A stretch of DNA of 64,000 bases from Pleodorina starrii (lineage: Eukaryota > Chlorophyta > Chlorophyceae > Chlamydomonadales > Volvocaceae), in the NCBI GenBank assembly GCA_030267565.1, contig BRXU01000019.1, positions 1,786,501-1,850,500 on the forward strand, written 5' to 3'. The notes below the pieces were generated by a model. The model ran no database searches. It was not told the DNA's origin and worked only from the letters and a program-made list of their open reading frames with translations. Position numbers and translations under genes: made by a program. Positions 57,601 through 64,000 of this stretch are shown here, piece after piece (the first letter of the stretch is position 1; each line of letters begins with the position of its first letter).

Positions 57601-60503
57601 GGTGGGTGGGTGGGTGGGTGGGTGGGTGGGTGGGTGGGTGGGTGGGTGGGTGGGTGGGTCCCGTGTCGTGTCGTGTTTCCGAACGGACGTTTTTTCCAGG
57701 CATGGCGAGGCAAGGCAACTCCCTGCTTGCAATGCCCTTTCCCCTCCCTCCCTTACACACGCACACATACACATACACCCACATACACATACACATACAC
57801 GCACATACACATACACATACACATACACGCACATACATCCATACACGCGCAGGGTCGGCGACCTGGTTGCTCTGGACATGAGCCGACCCATGGGTCGTTA
57901 CACCCTCAATCTGAGTCGCCAGGTGGACCGCTTCGTGGCTCTGAGGTTGCAGCTGGCGTCGGCGCTGGAGAACAGCTGGCTGGAGAACAAGTGAGGAGGG
58001 GGAGGGGGAGGGGGTGGGTGGGTGTGTGGTCTGTGTGTGGTGTGTGTGTGGGGGGGGGGAAGGGTGGTTAGGACAAGAGAGAGCGAAGCGAAGGGACGGA
58101 GACGGCGTTCGCTAGCGGCGGGGGGTGGGCTGGGAAGGAAAGAGGGAAGAGGGGGCCCGGAGGAGGGGGCGGGGGGAGGCAGGATGACGTCTACGCAACT
58201 CGACCCTTACGATATTCAACGCTCCTCCTTTAACGCTTCTCCCCTTCCCTCCCCCCTCCCCCCCAGCCTACCAATGTTCCCACCTGTACCACGCAACCCC
58301 TCACCTGCCTCCTCCCGCCCCGTTTCGCCCAAAATGCAAATTTGCTGCTCTGCTCATCATCGCGTTTTGCGTGCTCCCTAAACCTCCCAGCCACCCACCC
58401 ACTTGCCCACCCACCCGCCGGGCGGTAGCGTCGTTCTTACCGCTCACCCGCCCACCCCCCCTTTCGCGGTTTCACCATTGTTACACCCCACCCTTCCCCG
58501 CCCCCCCCCCCCCCCAGGTACTTCATCAATTGGCTCAACGCCTCCTTCAACGGCCAGCCCCTGGACCGACCCGGTCTCACCCACATCCGCGACTACACAC
58601 TGCCGGGAGCGGGCGTACTGCGCCTGGATTACGTGTCGTACGCAGTGAGTACGACAACCCTGCCGCCTGCCGTACTGCTGTGTGTCGGCCTGGCCACCCT
58701 AGTAGTGGCGACCCTCGTCCCCCGAGCGAAGCCTTGTCGGTCCTCCAATCGCCTGTAGAAGGGACCTCCACCACCCTTTGTGTGTCAGCTTGCCTCTTCG
58801 CCCCCTCCTCCCCCTCCCTCCCCCCCTCCCTCCCTCCCCCTTCAGAAGCCCGGCCTGGGTCTGCCCCCCGCCACCCCGGAGGAGCTGGCCGACCTGCTGT
58901 CAAGGCTGCGCAGCTGCAATGCGGCACACGTGAACTCGCTGATGCAGGTGCGGGGGGGGGGGGCTGGGGGGGTGCGTGGGTGCGTGGGTGGCGGTAAGGG
59001 GGGCCAAAGAAGATACTGCAGCGGAGGGACGTAGGCGATGTGTGTGCGTGTGTGTGTGTGGGGGGGGGGCCTGGACGCATTTGCGTGCGTGTGTGTATAC
59101 GTGTGTGTGTGTTCTTGTTGTGAGGGCGCGGATTTGACGTGCTCACCGTAAACAGCGTCTGGTGACCAGCCCGGCCCGGTCCTCTCGACCGAAGGACGGA
59201 GGGAGGGAGGATCGCGAAGCGGTGGGGGAGGGGGAGTGAGCCAACGGGGGGTTGGGGGGAGAGTGAGTGGTCGAGGGGGGGGCATTGCGGTCCCGGCTCA
59301 CCCACCCACCCACCCACCCACCCGCAGGTCCGGGCGCAGGTTACTCCGCCGCCTCCGCCCCCACCCCCGCGGCGAGATGGCATCAGGTCGCCCATCGGTC
59401 GGCGCAAGTGAGTGGGTTGAAGCGACGGTCGGCGGCTGTGGGCGGGAAACGAGCCTCGCGCGCGGGGGATGGGGGGATCTGCTTTGGATTGGACCGGACC
59501 GGATTGGCTTGGGTGAATGTCGCGGCACTGCACTCCACGGCACTCCACGGCACTGTCCTGTGTGTGTGTGTGTGTGTGTGTGTCCCTCCAACAACCCCAT
59601 CCGACCCGCCTGCCTCCATCCCGCCTCCCCCGCACACCTCCCCTCCCCTCCCCTCCCCTCCCCTCACCCTTCCCCTCCTGCCACTCTCCCCATCCCATAA
59701 CTGCTTTTTCCCACAGCTGTTGCTGTAACCGGTACCAGTACCACCGCCGCCGCCGCCTTCCCCTCCCAAACTCTGTCCCCCCTCCCCCGCCCCCACCCCG
59801 CGCCAGGCAAGCCTCCGGCCCCCCTCCGCCTCCCAAGCCCCGTCTCTCCGCCTTCCACCTCACGCGCGCCTCCCTGCTCGACGTCGCCCGCTTCCTCGCC
59901 TCCCCCGGCCCGCCGCCGCCGCCGCCGCCGGGCGTCGATCCCGCCACCGCGCCGCCGCCTCCGCTGCCCCCCTGCTGGATCCGCGCCACCGGATTCGACC
60001 CGGAGCCCCTCTTCCTGCGCAGCGGCGTCCTGCCGCCCGAGCTGTCCACCGCCGGTTGGTCGGTGCAGGCGCCGGGGCTGTTGCTGGGGCCGCCGGGCCT
60101 GGGGGCTCCGGGGGGGCATGGCGGTGAGGTGGGGGGAGAGGCGGGGGTGGGCGCCCGCGTGCAGATAGTTGGGGGCAAGAGCGCGCGGAGTGTGACTGGA
60201 GGGGGAGCAGGAGGGGGAGGGGGGAAGAGCGCGATGTTTGCGCTGGGGAACAGCAGGGGGGCGGCGAGGCGGCGGTCGGCCAAGGACAAGGAGGAGGAGG
60301 AGGAGGCGCTTCCCACGCAGGTGTGTATTTGGGGGGTGGGGGTGGGGTGGGTTTGAGTGGCGTGCGACATTGTTTTGCTGACTGTTTGTGTGTGGTTGTA
60401 TGAGTTCAACGGGCCGAGGGACGGCGCGAGTGTGTGCACCGCATGCGGCAACATTGTAGTTTGGTTTGGAAAGGCTGCGGGGGTTTGCGTGTGTGTGTGT
60501 GTT

Positions 60504-60541
<38 letters not shown>

Positions 60542-63500
60542 GTTACAGTATCTGACCGGGCCCTGACGCTGGCCAGGGGCTGCTAACCCAGCCCCGACGG
60601 AAAGACCGCCTAAGCACTCTCCTCCTTGCGGTGGGAGAAGGGCGTGAGGGGCCGCTACCCCCTCCTGCTCGACGCAGAGCTGGCTGCGTCGTACACCCCA
60701 TATACGGGCGTACGGCGCAGCGGCTCCCCAAAGGCTTGAGCTCACAGCCTGCCTTATACGGCAGCTGGGCCCTTCGTCCGCACAAACAGCAGTCGCGCCG
60801 GCGCACTACGCGGCGCCCGCGCTGTCCTGCCCGCCCTGAAGTCCTTGCAGCGCCGGGGCGCCCGGCCGGCCTGCTACCGGCTGGCGGTGCTCCTCTAGGC
60901 GCGAAAACAAAGCGCTGAGAACCTGCCCCGAGCTTGGTCCGGCTCGTGGGCGGTCAGCACCAAAGGAGAACCCGATACAGCGCGCGTGTGTGTGTGTATG
61001 TGTGTTCTGGATGGCTGCCGGAACGCACGCGCAGGTTCCCGCTTCTCGGCGTTCATTTCCGGCCCCCACCCACCCACCCTCCCTCCCCCTCCCGCCGACT
61101 AATTTTGTCTACCTCCCCCGCCCCACAACCTCCCCCCCCCACCCCCCCGGACCACCCCACACCCCACACACCCCCTAGGCCGACTACCACGCAGCGCTTC
61201 TTGCCATGGTGTACCACCCCCGCGACCTGCCCCTCCTCGCATCCAAGATGGGCGCCAGCCACCTGGGGGCAGCAGTCGCTGCCCTCCTCCGATACGACGG
61301 CGGCGTGAGGGCCGCCGCCGCGCTGCTGGCGGCGCTGCCGCCGCTGGCGGCGTCCAAGTTTCTGTACGACCAGGTGGATCCCTCGCCCTGCCTGCTGCCG
61401 CCGCACAGCCGGCGGGCGCTGGCGGCGGCGATGCCGGCGGAGAGGCTGCGGTTGGCGGAAGCGGCGGCGCGGGGGGCCAGTGAGGCGGCGCTGGCCCGGG
61501 CGAGGCGAGTGCGGACGGAGCTGAATCTGTGGGCGTCAGGGCGGCTGGTTAGCAGCGAGCAGGTGCGGGGGGTGGGGGCTGGGGGGTGGGTGGGTGGGGG
61601 TGGGGGTGAATTGGTTGGTGTGGGAGAGGGGGGGGCGGTATGCGGGATTCGACGAGTGTCCGCGTGCGAGTGGGGTCCCAACCCCCCAACCCCACCCGAC
61701 CTCGGGGGGGGGGGCTGCTGCCCCCCCACCCCCCGAAAGCTCTGCCCCTCGTTGAAGGGCGGCTGGAGTCGTGGCGCGACACGTCCAGCTGGTCGTACGG
61801 CCGCATGGACGAATGGAAGGGGATCGAGGCATCCATTCGTACATCCGTTCGTCCGGCCGGCCGGCCGGCCGGCCAGCCGGCCGTTGTTCTGTCCTCTCTT
61901 TGCCTGCCTCGCTGGCTGGCTGGTTCGCTGACTAGCTGACTGACTGACTGGCTGGCTGGTTCGCTGCCTGGCTGGCTGCCTTGTCCGCAGGTGGGTGCGG
62001 TGCTGTCCTCTCTTCACACGGAGGGCGACCGAGTGGCGGCAATGGTGGTGCTGTGGCCGAGACTGGTGGACGGGCGATGGAAGCGGACCTACATGCGAAT
62101 GAAGATCAGCGAGCAGCGACAGGTGGGGAGCGGGGGGGGGAGAGCGGGGGGGACTGGGGGGGAGCGGGGCCCTGGTTGTTGGTTGGTTGGTTGGTTGGTT
62201 GGTTGGTTGGTTGGTTGGTTGGTTGGTTGGTTGGTCGGGTGGCTGCCCGGAGTGCCGATCTCGCGCACCCGGCTCTAGGCGAGGCGAGGCGAGGCGAGGA
62301 CAGGGCCCGGTGGTTCCGGAGCCCGGGAGGAGCTCCCGCCTGGGTTTTGGCGCCGCCGTGCCTCATGCCCCCACCCCACCTCCATCACTTGTTGCACATT
62401 TCGCGGCCCTTCCCGTCCCCTCCCCTCCCTCATTTTATCAATCCACACCTCTAGCCTCGGCCCCCGGTTGGCCGGTTGGAACCATCGCTCTGCCCCCCTC
62501 CCTCATTGTACGCCCTGTGCCCCTTCCTGACCCTCCCCGCCCTCCCCCCTCCTGTCCCGGGCCCTGTCCCGCTGCTGCCGCTGTCGCTGTCGCTCCGTTG
62601 CCCTCCTCCTCCGCTGGCCCTGCGGAACCCATGTGGCGGCTGGTCTCCCTCGGCTCGCCAACCCTCTTGCGACACCGGCATCGACCTCCCGGTGACGTAC
62701 ATACACACCGTACACACGTACACACACGCCCGTGTACGCACACGCTGACGTGTTGGTGTGCAGGTCATGTCGGTGAGTGAGGGGGGCGGGGGGGCGGGAG
62801 CGGGGGGGAAGGGGTTGAGACTCGAGAGAGGCCTCAAGATGGGGGCTGAGGTGCGCGGGTCTGCCTGCCTGCCTGCTTACCTGCCCGCCGCGTCGCGGCG
62901 AGCCCTCGGCCTGCGGCCTTCCGCCGCATTCTCGGAGTCCCGCAGAGCCGCCCCATCCCCTCCCTTCCTCCCCCTCCCTCCCCCAGCGTCTTGGCTTCTG
63001 GCACGTGTACACCTGCCTGGGGGACCCTCACGGCATCTCCTTCTCCCTGGACCTGGGGGAGCCGGAGCAGCGGGAAATCGCCCGGGAGCTGGTGCGGATG
63101 GCGGTCAAGGAGACCATGCGGGCCAAGCAGGAGGCGAGGGCGAGGGGCGGACACCACGCGGCGGTGAGGCGGGGGAGGCGCGGGGCGGATGGGGCGGAGG
63201 AGGCGCGGGGTGGGGTTTGGAAGGGCCTTGTCGGGCTGACAGCGCGCAAGGCGAAGCGCCGCCAGCCGCAGGACTGGGACCAGGGTTAAGGGTCGGAGGA
63301 GCTTCAGACGCTTGACCGGCAAGGCCATCCGTCAAGCCGCGCTCCACCCCCTCAAGGCCTGCTCACACACGACCACGTCGCGCCGGCCCTGCTTCCGCAC
63401 CCCTCCTCGCCCCCAGCCCCCATTGCCTGTTCGGGCTGTTTGTCCCTGCAACACCCCCCCCCTCGCCCCCGGATTGCTGCAACCAGTACAATGGCCTCAG

Positions 63501-63659
63501 GTCATCCCCAATTCCCCACCCACCACCACCACCACTCCGGCCCCTGCCCCGTCCTTTGCCCTCACCCCCCAGGGCGCCCAGACGCTGCTGGACCTTCACG
63601 GCAACGGCAACCCCGTCCACATCCCGGAAGACGAGAAGCTGTGGGGCATGGCGGAGTGA
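48612..63659 (+). CDS. Giant LRR protein with two DUF4476-like modules
   Basis: Exons: 48612-48729, 48804-49750, 50257-51000, 51422-51745, 52006-52636, 53050-53351, 54034-54164, 54478-54687, 55464-55508, 55803-55912, 56252-56595, 56976-57313, 57853-57990, 58518-58644, 58846-58947, 59328-59407, 59717-60320, 61179-61562, 61991-62122, 62987-63163, 63573-63659; about 2,024 residues, every phase consistent. Residues 1-600 are low complexity with a (PQ)n run and Gly/Ala tracts. Residues about 680-970 form RNI-type leucine-rich repeats (LRELDVRRCGLSDAGGAVLL, LTRLDVSWNAL, LRELSLAHNGFGD). Residues about 1303-1460 (LWKLSVVQAAGSVCFFTP, LLAGFDRDTQSTETVAAAQM, MGRYTLNLSRQVDRFVALRL) and about 1766-1996 (LSSLHTEGDRVAAMVVLWPR, LGFWHVYTCLGDPHGISFSL) look like two diverged copies of a module resembling DUF4476. 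Function is unknown. A 9-base in-frame microexon at 62764-62772 is optional. The end is uncertain: GTGAGT overlaps the stop, so exons may continue past the window. Confidence 0.72.
49283..49327 (+). repeat. (CAGCCC)n coding repeat
   Basis: Tandem CAGCCC units inside exon 2 of the giant gene encode alternating Gln-Pro, about nine pairs. Length polymorphism by slippage is expected. Confidence 0.9.
51753..51815. repeat. (GGGCA)n microsatellite at a splice donor
   Basis: About twelve GGGCA units begin eight bases inside intron 4 of the giant gene. Confidence 0.95.
54428..54452 (-). repeat. Family D repeat, copy D3
   Basis: On the minus strand it reads GGGTGATTAGAACGGCCCGG then GACG. It lies in intron 7 of the giant gene, antisense, shortly before the acceptor. 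Confidence 0.8.
55141..55236 (+). repeat. Family A interspersed repeat, copy A9 (near full length)
   Basis: Lies in intron 8 of the giant gene, sense. It starts GGGTAAAGAAGAAGAGAGCG, has the core AGCGAAGGGACGGAGACGGC, then GTTAGCGAAAACGGACCC, and ends CATACTTCCCGAACATATC then TGTAACC. It is the best reference copy together with A5. Confidence 0.85.
57314..57659. repeat. (GTGG)n microsatellite, about 86 units, at a splice donor
   Basis: An uninterrupted 346-base array of GGGT units that starts exactly at the donor GT of intron 12 of the giant gene, so every unit is itself a GTGGGT donor match. It reads as an open frame on both strands (repeated GWVG or THPP), which is an artefact. Such arrays can form G-quadruplexes and are hard to assemble, so true length is uncertain. 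Confidence 0.98.
57749..57850. repeat. CA/CATA-rich microsatellite
   Basis: CACACGCACATACACATACA-type repeats run up to the acceptor of intron 12, at the opposite end of the same intron as the GTGG array. Confidence 0.9.
58066..58116 (+). repeat. Family A interspersed repeat, copy A10
   Basis: Lies in intron 13 of the giant gene, sense. GAGAGCGAAGCGAAGGGACG then GAGACGGCGTTCGCTAGCGG; the 3' half is lost. Confidence 0.75.
59001..59040 (+). repeat. Family A interspersed repeat, copy A11
   Basis: Lies in intron 15 of the giant gene, sense. CAAAGAAGATACTGCAGCGG then AGGGACGTAGGCGATG; 3' truncated. Confidence 0.65.
60488..60540. repeat. (TG)n microsatellite
   Basis: About 25 TG dinucleotides with two interruptions in intron 17 of the giant gene. 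Confidence 0.95.
61851..61980. repeat. CCGG palindromic run and GCTG/GACT tandem tract
   Basis: Repeated GGCC units (61855-61882) are followed by CTGGCTGG and CTGACTGA units, with GGCTGGCTGGTTCGCTG present twice. The whole tract precedes the acceptor of intron 18 of the giant gene. Confidence 0.8.
62173..62234. repeat. (GGTT)n microsatellite, about 15 units
   Basis: Uninterrupted GGTT units in intron 19 of the giant gene, about 50 bases after the donor. Confidence 0.95.
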
Positions 63660-64000
63660 GTGACAGCTGAGCTGCGCTGTGCTGTGCTAGGCTGGCCGGC
63701 CAGCCCCGTCGTCGACAGGGAAGGCGCGCTTCATTGCATGCGCCCCCCATCCCAAAGGAGCTATGACGCCACACAGGCGCACGCGGCCCTGCGACCCGCC
63801 ACTCACGAGCGCTGCCCGCCTGGCCCGGGTCTCCAAGCGCCCGGTCTTCCACTGCTATCTTCCCGCCTCCCTCCCTCCCGCTCAGCACTCCTCCCAAATC
63901 CACGCCTCCCTCCCTCCAGCCTGCGACCCAGTCCGGCCTATGCCTTGCTGCCTCCCTGCCTCCCCCTCCCGGCCCTTCCTGCTTTTCCCGGCGATTGAGC
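63660..64000. other. 3' flank of the giant gene
   Basis: No TGTAA is seen in these 341 bases. The sequence is C-rich with CCCTCC runs, like an intron approaching an acceptor, which leaves open that the giant gene continues beyond the window. Confidence 0.4.

Noticed and set aside
57105..57994. Long frames on both strands encoding GWVGGWVG or PTHPPTHP repeats
   Set aside because: They are translations of the (GTGG)n microsatellite in an intron; all frames stay open because the unit has no stop.
58577..60745. 722-codon minus-strand frame
   Set aside because: It is antisense to several phase-consistent exons of the giant gene and has low-complexity Thr/His/Pro/Gly runs from microsatellites.

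Overview
This window looks like nuclear DNA of a volvocine green alga (Chlamydomonadales, the Chlamydomonas/Volvox group). The evidence is high GC, genes broken into many short GC-rich exons with GT..AG introns, codons mostly ending in G or C, TGTAA polyadenylation-type signals, very many G-rich or C-rich simple repeats inside introns, and (CCCTAAAA)-type interstitial repeats matching the algal telomere unit. Nothing prokaryotic, organellar or viral was seen. All gene models were built by hand: each chain of exons keeps one reading frame across every GT/AG junction, so most boundaries are well constrained, but none has transcript support.

Layout. (1) 636-4012, plus strand: a six-exon mitochondrial carrier of the ATP-Mg/Pi (SCaMC/APC, SLC25A23/24/25/41) type. 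(2) 9349-13041, plus: a seven-exon TLDc-domain (OXR1/NCOA7-like) protein with a coiled-coil, proline-rich N-terminus. (3) 16127-19835, plus: an unrecognised protein with a Gln/Pro/Gly-rich tail and an apparent frame break near 18960-18990. (4) 23945-31187, minus: a 14-exon SEY1/ROOT HAIR DEFECTIVE 3 (atlastin-type) ER-shaping GTPase. (5) 31478-36349, plus: a nine-exon COG8 (Dor1) subunit of the Golgi tethering complex, divergent from SEY1 across a 290-bp shared promoter. (6) 40870-44081, plus: a nine-exon two-RRM protein closely matching plant CID8-13 (PABP-interacting) proteins, with no visible PAM2 motif. (7) 48612-63659, plus: a giant gene of about 21 exons for a protein of about 2,024 residues with low-complexity stretches, RNI-type leucine-rich repeats and two modules resembling DUF4476.

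Between and inside the genes are at least four short interspersed repeat families, here called A-D, in introns, 3' flanks and intergenic DNA. Family A has about eleven copies on both strands and is about 95 bp when complete; B, C and D have 4, 5 and 3 copies. Copies of C lie next to B or D. Many introns also begin with tandem GGGT units that grow directly from the splice donor, up to 346 bp at 57314-57659.

Functionally, the SEY1/COG8 pair couples ER network fusion with Golgi tethering and could be co-expressed from one bidirectional promoter. The other genes are unrelated neighbours (mitochondrial transport, oxidation resistance or vesicular TLDc function, RNA binding). The strongest candidates for something undescribed are the LRR plus double DUF4476-like giant protein, the intronic repeat families, and the donor-anchored microsatellites.
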